Assembly: GCA_903871775.1 (NCBI GenBank)
Contig: CAIQIA010000001.1
Location: 1 to 64,000, forward strand
DNA from: an uncultured cyanobacterium
Lineage (GTDB): Bacteria; Cyanobacteriota; Cyanobacteriia; PCC-6307; Cyanobiaceae
Reading direction: 5' to 3'
Length of the DNA: 64,000 nucleotides
Below the pieces are notes generated by a model. That model did no database searches, had not been told where the DNA came from, and saw only the letters and a list, made by a program, of their open reading frames with translations. Positions 1-7,674 of the stretch are shown here, one piece after another. How positions within the stretch are numbered: position 1 is the stretch's first letter; every line of letters begins with the position of its first letter. The position numbers and the translations under genes were made by a program.

Positions 1-1
1 C

Positions 2-3000
2 GAAACCTTTGTGCTTACACTCAGTGATGGCAATGGCGGCACTGCAACCCGGGAGTTCAAGGTCATCATCCGTGGCACCAATGATGTCCCTGTACTCAGT
101 GGTGAATTAAGCGGTGATCGTTCACTTACGGAAGATCTCGATTTTGCGGCCTCAGGTACGCTAACGATCGTCGATCCTGATTCTGGTGAGTCTGCCTTCA
201 CTCCTGTATCCGCTATCGGCACCGCCTATGGCACTTATTCCCTCTCTTCTTCTGGAGAGTGGAGCTACTCGCTCTCGAATGATCTTCCTGCCATTCAGCA
301 GCTTGGCCAAGACTCCACAATCACGGATTCCTTCGTTGCCGTCTCGAGCGATGGATCAGCGAGCACGACAGTTACCCTTGTCATCACCGGTACCAATGAC
401 GCTCCCGTCATCTCCTTCTCCGACGGCAATGACGCAGGTGCCGTCACAGAAGACTCCTCCCTCTACGCCACTGGCACGCTGATCTCCAGCGACATCGACA
501 ACGGCGACACCGCAACGTGGTCCATCGACGGCAGCTCCTCTGGCTCCTACGGCTCCATCGCCGTTGATCCCTACGGCTCCTGGACATACACCCTCGACAA
601 CCGCAGCAACGGCATCTCCTCCATCGTCCAGGACCTCGCCGCCGGTGAATCCGTCTCTGATGTCTTCTCAGTTCGCGTCTCCGATTCCTCCGGCGCCTAC
701 GACATCCAGAGCGTCACCATCACCATCACCGGCACCAATGACGCTCCCGTCATCTCCTTCTCCGACGGCAATGACGCCGGTGCCGTCACAGAAGACTCCT
801 CCCTCTACGCCACTGGCACGCTGATCTCCAGCGACATCGACAACGGCGACACCGCCACGTGGTCCATCGACGGCAGCTCCTCTGGCTCCTACGGCTCCAT
901 CGCCGTTGATCCCTACGGCTCCTGGACCTACACCCTCGACAACGGCACGGACGGCACCTCCTCCATCGTCCAGAACCTCGCCGCCGGTGAATCTGTCTCT
1001 GATGTGTTCTCCGTTCGCGTCTCCGATTCCTCCGGCGCCTACGACACCCAGACCGTCACCATCACCATTACCGGTACCAATGACGCTCCGGTGGCCACCT
1101 TCAGCTCCGCACAAATAACAACGGAAGATGCGTCATCGATTACCGGCATTCTCACTGCAAACGATATTGATACTGGTGACGCCCTCATTTATGCGCTGGT
1201 GGGCGATCCAATTCCTGGCCTGACCATCACCCCCTCCACAGGCAGCTGGAGTTTTAATCCAAACGATACAGCCTATCAGAATCTGGCCCTTGGCGAAATC
1301 CTTGACATCAGCGTTAACTATTCCGTTACCGATAGCGAAGGTGCCAACGATACTGATTCCTTCCAAATCACAGTTACTGGCAGCAACGATCCGGTCGTCA
1401 TCAGCAGTGCCACGTCAACGTTATTTGTGAATGCAGATAGCCCGAACGGCACTGGTAGTATTCTCTTCACTGATCTTGATATATTTGATGGTCACAGTGC
1501 AACCGTCAGCTCCCTGCCATCACCTGAAGATGCCTATGGCGTCCTCACACTCCAGGCGCTTGCATCACCAACCCACTCGTTCGAAGGCTTTATCGGTAGT
1601 CCAGGTCAGTTGAACTGGACCTACCAGGTGGATCCAACCCGATTGGCCTCCCTGGCTTCTGGTACATCTCACACGGAGACTTATCTACTGTCCATCAGCG
1701 ATGGCAATGGCAGCACTGAGAGCCAAACCGTGACGGTCGTGATCCAAGGCAACAACAATGTCCCTGCCATTACAGCCGCCCAGTCTGTCTCCCAGTTCAC
1801 CTACAGCGATGCGGTACAGCCAGATGCCCTGATCTATACGCTGTCGGATCCTGATGGTCAATCACTCAACCCAACCTTCACGATTGAGCGCTTTGTGGAT
1901 GGAATATGGGAAAGCTCGCCCATCGGTGCATTTGAAAGCCTTGACGAAGACACATTCATCTTTAACGGTCCAGGCCTTGCTGGTTTGAATGACAATCTCA
2001 CCTTCAGCCGCTCAACGACAACCCAGGGTGACCATTGGACACTTGCAGGACATGCTTACCTCCCAGTCGGCCATTACCGGTTCCTTGCCACCGTCTCCGA
2101 CGGCACCCAAACCACCACAGCCTCTCCGGTCGTCTTCACCGTTGCCCCCGAGTCGCTGAATCTGAATTGGGCCGCCGCGCCTCTCCTGCGCACCGAGGCT
2201 GCCGCTATTTCCGCAGCAGCCACGGGTAACGTTCCCATCAATTTGCTACTTTCTGAAAATGACAGCACCGCCGGGGGTCTTAACACGGCCTCAACGGCAG
2301 TTCCAGGTGATCTAAAAGTTCAAGTGATTGATCAAATTAGTGGCCAGCTACTGGCCTCCAGTGCTGAAGAGCGTCCCGATGGTGTGGCACTGCTCAGCTT
2401 CGAAACGATCACAGCTCCAACCTCATCCACCGGTGCCGTGATTGGTGCTACAGCATCCATCAGCCAAACCCTTGCCCCAAGTGTGCAGGCCCGTCACTAC
2501 GCATTGCGCACAATCGTCAGCGGTCAGTACTACAACCTCACCGGTGCAACTGAGAACACCATGGTCACCCTAAGCCGACCTGATGGAGTACTTGCTGCTG
2601 TCACAGACAATCTGTCCTCCAATGGTGGCTACGGCATCAGTGGTGTGGCTGTTGATATCCGTAGTGCATCAGGCGATCTTGCAAATCGGCTCTTCAGTGC
2701 CGAATTTACGGGCACCCTGCCGTCAATCAGCAGTGGTAGTGATCCACTCACTGGAAACTTCCTGCTGCGCTCAACAACAATCAATGGCTTCACCCGAACT
2801 ACAACATCAAGCTCGGCAAATGTCTCTGTCAGCGGTCAAGCCAGCCTGTTCCGTATAGATCGCAGCGTTGATCCCCTCACTGGTTTATATAACGATGCAG
2901 CTTTAACTTCAGCAGTGGCCACTGGCATCAGCTTCACTGCCCGCATGCGGGACTTTGATCTCAGCACTCCAGAGCTTCCCTCTGGTATCTATGACGAAAC

Positions 3001-3190
3001 ATACGAATCACGAAATGCGTTTGGTACAAATGGAAGCAGCATTGATCTTGTTTCGCTAGTGGCGTACAAACCATCCACAACATCCATTCTGTTTAGCACA
3101 GATGGAGATGATCCGATCAAGTTCAGCAGCACTAGTCCCCTATATCCCTATAATCCCCTCTCTGCTTACCAACCAAACGTTCTGATGTGA
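2..3190 (+). CDS. VCBS-repeat surface/secreted protein, 5' truncated
   Basis: The reading frame is open from the left edge, so the true start lies outside; about 1,062 residues are visible. It is built of VCBS-type units that each end in a GTNDxPV signature. Unit boundaries (the TND codons) fall at about 77, 392, 734 and 1076, with degenerate versions GSNDP near 1380 and GNNNVP near 1750. Units 392-733 and 734-1075 are nearly identical. From about 1,800 onward the protein is non-repetitive, Ser/Thr-rich, and has no visible GGxGxD RTX nonapeptides and no LPXTG motif. Family knowledge: VCBS proteins are large extracellular adhesins or S-layer-like proteins, often exported by type I secretion. 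No ABC or HlyD transporter gene is in the window. Base composition is less GC-rich than the genes after 7.7 kb. Confidence 0.85.
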   Translation, partial: ETFVLTLSDGNGGTATREFKVIIRGTNDVPVLSGELSGDRSLTEDLDFAASGTLTIVDPDSGESAFTPVSAIGTAYGTYSLSSSGEWSYSLSNDLPAIQQLGQDSTITDSFVAVSSDGSASTTVTLVITGTNDAPVISFSDGNDAGAVTEDSSLYATGTLISSDIDNGDTATWSIDGSSSGSYGSIAVDPYGSWTYTLDNRSNGISSIVQDLAAGESVSDVFSVRVSDSSGAYDIQSVTITITGTNDAPVISFSDGNDAGAVTEDSSLYATGTLISSDIDNGDTATWSIDGSSSGSYGSIAVDPYGSWTYTLDNGTDGTSSIVQNLAAGESVSDVFSVRVSDSSGAYDTQTVTITITGTNDAPVATFSSAQITTEDASSITGILTANDIDTGDALIYALVGDPIPGLTITPSTGSWSFNPNDTAYQNLALGEILDISVNYSVTDSEGANDTDSFQITVTGSNDPVVISSATSTLFVNADSPNGTGSILFTDLDIFDGHSATVSSLPSPEDAYGVLTLQALASPTHSFEGFIGSPGQLNWTYQVDPTRLASLASGTSHTETYLLSISDGNGSTESQTVTVVIQGNNNVPAITAAQSVSQFTYSDAVQPDALIYTLSDPDGQSLNPTFTIERFVDGIWESSPIGAFESLDEDTFIFNGPGLAGLNDNLTFSRSTTTQGDHWTLAGHAYLPVGHYRFLATVSDGTQTTTASPVVFTVAPESLNLNWAAAPLLRTEAAAISAAATGNVPINLLLSENDSTAGGLNTASTAVPGDLKVQVIDQISGQLLASSAEERPDGVALLSFETITAPTSSTGAVIGATASISQTLAPSVQARHYALRTIVSGQYYNLTGATENTMVTLSRPDGVLAAVTDNLSSNGGYGISGVAVDIRSASGDLANRLFSAEFTGTLPSISSGSDPLTGNFLLRSTTINGFTRTTTSSSANVSVSGQASLFRIDRSVDPLTGLYNDAALTSAVATGISFTARMRDFDLSTPELPSGIYDETYESRNAFGTNGSSIDLVSLVAYKPSTTSILFSTDGDDPIKFSSTSPLYPYNPLSAYQPNVLM
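392..1075 (+). repeat. 342-bp tandem duplication inside the VCBS gene
   Basis: Two consecutive 342-bp (114-codon) copies occupy 392-733 and 734-1075. They differ at only about 7 amino acids, clustered around the stretch NRSNGISSIVQD in copy one versus NGTDGTSSIVQN in copy two, plus a few synonymous changes such as gca/gcc. The neighbouring VCBS units (77-391 and 1076 onward) are much more diverged. This points to a recent duplication or gene conversion. Confidence 0.9.
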
Positions 3191-3205
3191 GCACAATCAG
3201 GAATC

Positions 3206-3231
3206 GGCCGATCGAATTCAGTCGATCGGCC
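3206..3231. terminator. Perfect 10-bp hairpin between convergent genes
   Basis: Arm GGCCGATCGA (3206-3215), a 6-nt loop, and perfect complement TCGATCGGCC (3222-3231). It lies 15 bp after the VCBS stop codon and includes the end of the convergent glycosyltransferase gene, whose stop codon (3218-3220) sits in the loop. No T-run follows on either strand, so it may be a bidirectional RNA-stabilising or factor-dependent terminator rather than a classical intrinsic one. Confidence 0.5.
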
Positions 3232-5026
3232 CCCTAGTCATGGCCTCAAAGTCATGGACATTGCTCCACTCTTTTGATTGATAAAAAATAGGCCTCCTAA
3301 GTGCATAAACAGAATAGTCCTTCTGATAAAAAGCAAGAGCAACATCCCAGGGCAGGTTGCATTCCAAGCATTGTTCTGCACAATGAATGGCATGTTCTTT
3401 GTAGCTCTTAGACAAATAGAGAACGGCATGGCTTGAAAACATGCGACTCACTCTGCACAAGCTGGCACTAAACGGTTGCAGAATTGGCTTGCCATAGCGT
3501 GAAATACCAACCCATACTGCATCAGCATCAATAGGCAGTTCGATCTCAAGAAGTGCGTCATTCTCAATTTCAATATCGTCCTCAAGGATCAACAGCGGCT
3601 GGTCATCAGAATTTGCCAACAGTGCCTGTCGATGAGCCAATGCGACACCAGCCGCATGCAGACGTTCCTTCGCCACATCCCCAGAAGCACTGACCCGCAC
3701 TCCTGGTGCCCAACTGGCATGCAAGAAAGATCGGCCAAGCAACAGACTTTTCATTCGTGCAGAAGAGTCAGAATGTTCCTCCTGGCTGATCCACACCGTC
3801 TTGACAGATCTAAGATCAATTTTGACGAGCTTTTTTGGCAGACCATCACCAGACAGATAAGGATAACTCTTGATCCAACCATCCAACCAGAGTGACTGAT
3901 TGCCTTGTTGAACCGCATATTCATTCATGCCAACATGCCAGGAACCGGCAGGGGATGCCGTCGGCCATTCCTGTGAACCATGACAACGAAAGCAACGATC
4001 ATGAACCAGTGCGAAGTGTCTGATGGACCCCCACAGGACATCACGCAAGAACCATTGATCAACGTTGGCTGTTTCTTTTGCTTTTGGGTTGTACGTATCC
4101 AGCAACTGAGCCAGATCAGGCAACACTGAGCCGACACCACCCCACATACCAGCCAAGATGGGGTCTGTATGGGTCCACCAATCACGCATGACGTGAAACC
4201 AGCGATCTGATTCCAGCCACTGCTGAACAGCTGCAGCCTCACGCTGACTCACTACCGAATCACAATCACGCACAAGAAAACGGCCTACTTCTGGGTCATT
4301 GGCAACCAAGAAGCGCCAGCAAAGCTTTTTACGCAGACTCTGATTGGCCGGCATCAGCTGGACATCACATCCAAGGCTGTCAAGAACAGACCGAAAATCT
4401 TGGGGCACAGTCTCGTCCACGTAGAAGCGTGCATGCCAACCTGGGTAAAGCACAGGAATCAAGAGGGCATTGCGCAGGGAACCTCTCAGATAACGGGGGT
4501 GATTTCCCCACAGTGAAAAAGAAACGACGTTATTCAGCGCAGCTCCGCTCCGACGCCGTTGTTCCAAGAGCTGATGGGGACTCTGCTGCGGGGGCCGCCA
4601 GTCAGGCAAGGGCTGAGCTTGTTGAGTCTTCAGCTCCAGTGAGCGCTCCCCAGCGCGTCTGGCCTCTTCGAAGCGCTGCTCCGTCTCCAGACATGCCGTC
4701 AACCCATCCCAGGCATTGCAGGAGAAGGGAGCCTGCTGCACCACCTGTTCAAAGAATGGGAAAGCCTCCTTGGATTTTCCTTGCCGCTTCAGAACAACAG
4801 CAAGATTTTCAAGAACCTCGATGTCGTCAGGATGGATCGCAAGCAGGATTCGCAGGTAGCGTTCAGCCTGCGACAAGTCATCCAAAAGGAACAAGTAGTA
4901 AACGTATTGCAAACCCAAGCCCTTGGGCACATCTGGCTGAGTGTTGTTAATTCTCACAAGCAGCTGTGATATGGCCTCTAGGCGGTTTCCCCTCTCCCAT
5001 ATCTGATGTATATCAGTCTGGAACAT
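3218..5026 (-). CDS. TPR-containing glycosyltransferase (GT25-like C-terminus)
   Basis: About 602 residues from the ATG at 5026; an in-frame GTG at 5038 would add four. Residues about 30-130 look like TPR helices (for example LSQAERYLRILLAIHPDD and GKSKEAFPFFEQVVQQAP). A middle region contains FLVRDCDSVVS, a DxD-like nucleotide-sugar motif, inside a segment resembling a family-2-like or glycan-processing transferase. The C-terminal third resembles LPS glycosyltransferase family 25: HRQALL, then PLLILEDDIEIEND with the LEDD motif. Family knowledge: GT25 enzymes transfer sugars in LPS or glycoprotein assembly. It is convergent with the VCBS gene. It may decorate a surface polymer or that protein (inference); acceptor and donor are unknown. 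Confidence 0.7.
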   Translation of the reverse strand: MFQTDIHQIWERGNRLEAISQLLVRINNTQPDVPKGLGLQYVYYLFLLDDLSQAERYLRILLAIHPDDIEVLENLAVVLKRQGKSKEAFPFFEQVVQQAPFSCNAWDGLTACLETEQRFEEARRAGERSLELKTQQAQPLPDWRPPQQSPHQLLEQRRRSGAALNNVVSFSLWGNHPRYLRGSLRNALLIPVLYPGWHARFYVDETVPQDFRSVLDSLGCDVQLMPANQSLRKKLCWRFLVANDPEVGRFLVRDCDSVVSQREAAAVQQWLESDRWFHVMRDWWTHTDPILAGMWGGVGSVLPDLAQLLDTYNPKAKETANVDQWFLRDVLWGSIRHFALVHDRCFRCHGSQEWPTASPAGSWHVGMNEYAVQQGNQSLWLDGWIKSYPYLSGDGLPKKLVKIDLRSVKTVWISQEEHSDSSARMKSLLLGRSFLHASWAPGVRVSASGDVAKERLHAAGVALAHRQALLANSDDQPLLILEDDIEIENDALLEIELPIDADAVWVGISRYGKPILQPFSASLCRVSRMFSSHAVLYLSKSYKEHAIHCAEQCLECNLPWDVALAFYQKDYSVYALRRPIFYQSKEWSNVHDFEAMTRGPID

Positions 5027-5079
5027 GTTGGGGTTCACTTCAATGGCCGACAGCTATCTGCTCAGTTTAGCCTAATCTG

Positions 5080-5808
5080 TTAGATCACCACATCTGTCAG
5101 TGGCTTGTCCTGCTCAATTGCCCTTGATATACGCATGAGCATGCTCATGTCGTGAAAGACAAAATGTCCAGCGGCACCATGCTCTACAACAGAAAGTCCC
5201 GTAGTGTGCTGCTCAGCCCAGCTTATTAAAGAGCGGCGATGGCTTTCGCTAATAAACGTACCACAGTCATTCAGTCCTGCTGCATTCTGATGACGACCCA
5301 AAAGACCGACAACGACATCAACCATGAGACGGGAATCGGCTGCGATTGAAAACAATCTCGATCCGTAGTGAATTGTGCCATCAAAATTTGCGAAACTATC
5401 ACTAAGAAGCCTTTGCCCCACGGAATCCTGCTGCAGGGCAATCTTGGCTTCCTGCTGCGACTGTGTGTCACCACAAGGCCAAAGCGGAGGATCACCTAGG
5501 AATAGTCGGCCTCGTAACCCCAAAAGATGAGCTAGCTCTATTGCAACGAGTGCACCGAGAGAATGTCCAATGATCACCCAACGATGGGCGTCATGGGAAT
5601 GCATTACCCTGTCACTAAGTTCTCTCGCAATTGCAGCAGGATCCATTCGTAGCATCAAACCTTGTCGATCACGGCATTGGCCATGACCAATCAGGTCAGG
5701 AACTAGCCAAGAAATGTCTCCAGGCAAATATGATAGAAGCGGAATCATTGAAGCCCGCGATAGCAGAGCACCATGAAGCAATATTCCTTGGGTAATAAGC
5801 GAAGTCAC
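5080..5808 (-). CDS. Alpha/beta-hydrolase fold protein
   Basis: 242 residues from a GTG start at 5808. The N-terminus ILLHGALLSRASMIPLL has the oxyanion-hole HG motif. VIIGHSLGALVAIELA is the nucleophile elbow, with the serine in GHSLG. A late AAGHFVFHD supplies the likely catalytic histidine. There is no signal peptide, so it is probably a cytosolic esterase, thioesterase or lipase-type hydrolase; the substrate cannot be told from sequence. It sits 41 bp downstream of the coiled-coil gene's direction of reading, in the same minus-strand series as the glycosyltransferase, and shares the lower GC content of this block. Confidence 0.75.
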   Translation of the reverse strand: MTSLITQGILLHGALLSRASMIPLLSYLPGDISWLVPDLIGHGQCRDRQGLMLRMDPAAIARELSDRVMHSHDAHRWVIIGHSLGALVAIELAHLLGLRGRLFLGDPPLWPCGDTQSQQEAKIALQQDSVGQRLLSDSFANFDGTIHYGSRLFSIAADSRLMVDVVVGLLGRHQNAAGLNDCGTFISESHRRSLISWAEQHTTGLSVVEHGAAGHFVFHDMSMLMRISRAIEQDKPLTDVVI

Positions 5809-5846
5809 GGCGGCTCAAGGCAATGCTCAACCTCATATCACTCAGA

Positions 5847-6371
5847 TTAATTACGGGGAGACTCAATGGCATTTGGATTTGCCAAAGGAGGACCACTCTG
5901 ACGAAATGCCAGCATAGAAATGACCACGCCACCCAAAAGTATGACCAATCCAGCCAATAACATCTGGGATATCGAAAGACTTATTTCTTGTACAGAAGAT
6001 GATTGGTGAGGCGAAGGATCTTGTGGAATCTGCACAGGAGCAACTTGTACTGCCGTCGATTTAAGTTTACGTCCTAAGGATTCAATCTCACGGTCTCGAT
6101 CCATTATTGATGATTTTAGTTGCGCAAGCTCGTAATCCCGATCCCGCAACTCTTGCTTCTGCCTTTCAGACTCTTGCGTAGCCTCAGCAAGCTGCCGCTC
6201 CATGGTGCGGAGCAAAGCCTCCAACTGCTGATGTTCGTCCATGATCTTTCTGAGAGTCTGATCCACATCTGATAGCTCCTTATCCGCCAGTTGAGCTTGA
6301 CTTTCGAGTTCTTGACGCAAGTTCAGAATGGACTGCTCGAGGATCTCGATGCGGGCTTGTGAAGATTCCAT
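5847..6371 (-). CDS. Coiled-coil protein with C-terminal membrane anchor
   Basis: 174 residues. Residues about 5-105 are charged heptad-like sequence (EQSILNLRQELESQ, QQLEALLRTMERQLAEATQ, MDRDREIESLGRKL), predicting a long coiled coil. A Pro/Ser/Gln linker follows, then one hydrophobic span (about 136-158, MLLAGLVILLGGVVISMLAF) and a short polar tail. This is a tail-anchored membrane protein with no recognised family. It lies between the hydrolase and the parvulin-like gene on the same strand. A structural or tethering role in a surface or secretion complex is a guess from context. Confidence 0.65.
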   Translation of the reverse strand: MESSQARIEILEQSILNLRQELESQAQLADKELSDVDQTLRKIMDEHQQLEALLRTMERQLAEATQESERQKQELRDRDYELAQLKSSIMDRDREIESLGRKLKSTAVQVAPVQIPQDPSPHQSSSVQEISLSISQMLLAGLVILLGGVVISMLAFRQSGPPLANPNAIESPRN

Positions 6372-6427
6372 AAAGGGGTCTGTGAAGTGAGAAGGTGACT
6401 ACGGTTGTGATGGTAGCGAAGGATCTC

Positions 6428-7483
6428 TTATTGGCTCAATGAGCCAAATCGCCACGCATGGGGAGGACATTGACCAGTGAGAACAGCCTCAATGTCTTCA
6501 TCCAACATGGTATCCAACAAGAGCGCTCGCAGTTGATCATCCAAGACTGCGTCAATCCGAGACTCAAGCTTAAGAACAACATACCAATGATCAACCTCGA
6601 CGGGTCCGTGCAGTTGGCCTGTATCCATTGTAGAAAGCGTGGCTCGAATGGCGGGATGGATCTTTTCCATCGAGACTGGCCCGACAAGACCGTGACTCAG
6701 CCTCTCTTCTCCCTCAGAGTGCAGCCTGGCCAATGTTGAAAAATCTGATTCGTCTTCCTTCAGTTGAAGGTGAAGCTCCTGAGCCAAAACAAGATCCGTC
6801 ACCCTTATCATCCGATAGAGAACTTTATCAAGAAGACCTTTCCTGTCTTGAAAAATTTTTTCTACCAACGGACCGTAATTGATCTGTGACCATCGCTGCA
6901 CGCAGAGCTCTGCCCATAGGTTTTCCAATTCAGGCCTCAGTGCAGCAGGTAGTGAAGCCACCGTCTCAGCATCCAATCGCTTCGGTGGGGGGCCAGGCAG
7001 GCCATTCCAGAGTTCTGGAATTAAGCGCTCATGTTCGCTTTCGTTCGCTGTAATCTCAGCGACGATCCTCAGCAACAAACGTTCTCTTACAACAAGCTTC
7101 ATGGTTGAGAAACGCCCCATAAGATCAGACACATTATTCTGGGACTCTGGATCTTTAACAGACCAAGCAATCCAGCGAATAAGTTCTGCTTCTTGTCTTC
7201 GCATTGTATTAGCGTCCTGCAAAACAGTGGGAGCAAGAGGCTCCGGCGGAGGAAGGACATCCATAGATCGCTTGGCCAAGCCTGTCACGTCGCGTCGCGT
7301 TTGGGCTTGCCAACCAGAAAATTGCAGCAATCGTTCTGATATTTTGTCGCGTGTTGAACCAATCCGAAGGGATGTTTCCCCGACTTCTCGACGCAGGTCA
7401 GCTAAATCCTGCGCCACAGAACGAAGGCGGTTGTTCTCCCTCTCCGCGGCTCTCCAATCGACAGGTGGAATGGCCGAGTCCAT
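6428..7483 (-). CDS. Parvulin-like (PpiC/rotamase-type) protein
   Basis: 351 residues from the ATG at 7483 (a TTG lies just upstream in frame). The N-terminus (about 1-70) is coiled-coil-like. The C-terminal part reads DFSTLARLHSEGEERLSHGLVGPV, then a segment ending QLHGPVEVDHWYVVLKLESR. This matches the layout of parvulin peptidyl-prolyl isomerases (FxxLAxxxS...GxGWxxxxxL...G.v.gPv....gyhvikle). No signal peptide is visible, unlike typical PpiC/SurA. Family knowledge: cyanobacterial type I secretion loci of large repeat proteins can carry such a gene; here only the VCBS protein is nearby. An isomerase or export-chaperone role for it is an inference. Confidence 0.6.
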   Translation of the reverse strand: MDSAIPPVDWRAAERENNRLRSVAQDLADLRREVGETSLRIGSTRDKISERLLQFSGWQAQTRRDVTGLAKRSMDVLPPPEPLAPTVLQDANTMRRQEAELIRWIAWSVKDPESQNNVSDLMGRFSTMKLVVRERLLLRIVAEITANESEHERLIPELWNGLPGPPPKRLDAETVASLPAALRPELENLWAELCVQRWSQINYGPLVEKIFQDRKGLLDKVLYRMIRVTDLVLAQELHLQLKEDESDFSTLARLHSEGEERLSHGLVGPVSMEKIHPAIRATLSTMDTGQLHGPVEVDHWYVVLKLESRIDAVLDDQLRALLLDTMLDEDIEAVLTGQCPPHAWRFGSLSQ

Positions 7484-7633
7484 CAATAGTTTGCATGGTT
7501 ATCCTATTCTGCCAAATAACTCCAAGCTGTCATCCCTTTTAGACCATATCAGTCAAAGTCATCTGTCGAGAGGTGTGTCGCGCGAGAAACCAGCCCATCT
7601 TTCTGCTGTTCTGCCTTGTTTGACACAAGCCAA

Positions 7634-7651
7634 CCGCCCCCAAAGGGGTGG
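7634..7651 (-). terminator. GC-rich hairpin downstream of the helicase gene
   Basis: CCGCCCC (7634-7640), loop CAAA, GGGGTGG (7645-7651): a 7-bp stem with one G-T pair, just beyond the helicase stop codon at 7675. No clear T-run follows on the minus strand, so termination activity is uncertain. Nothing else is evident in the 7,484-7,674 gap, which is also where the base composition changes. Confidence 0.3.
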
Positions 7652-7674
7652 CAACACTCTTCACTTCTACCCCG

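Noticed and set aside
392-1390. CRISPR-like array from periodic sequence
   Set aside because: Units are 306-342 bp, coding and in frame; no short repeat/spacer pattern.
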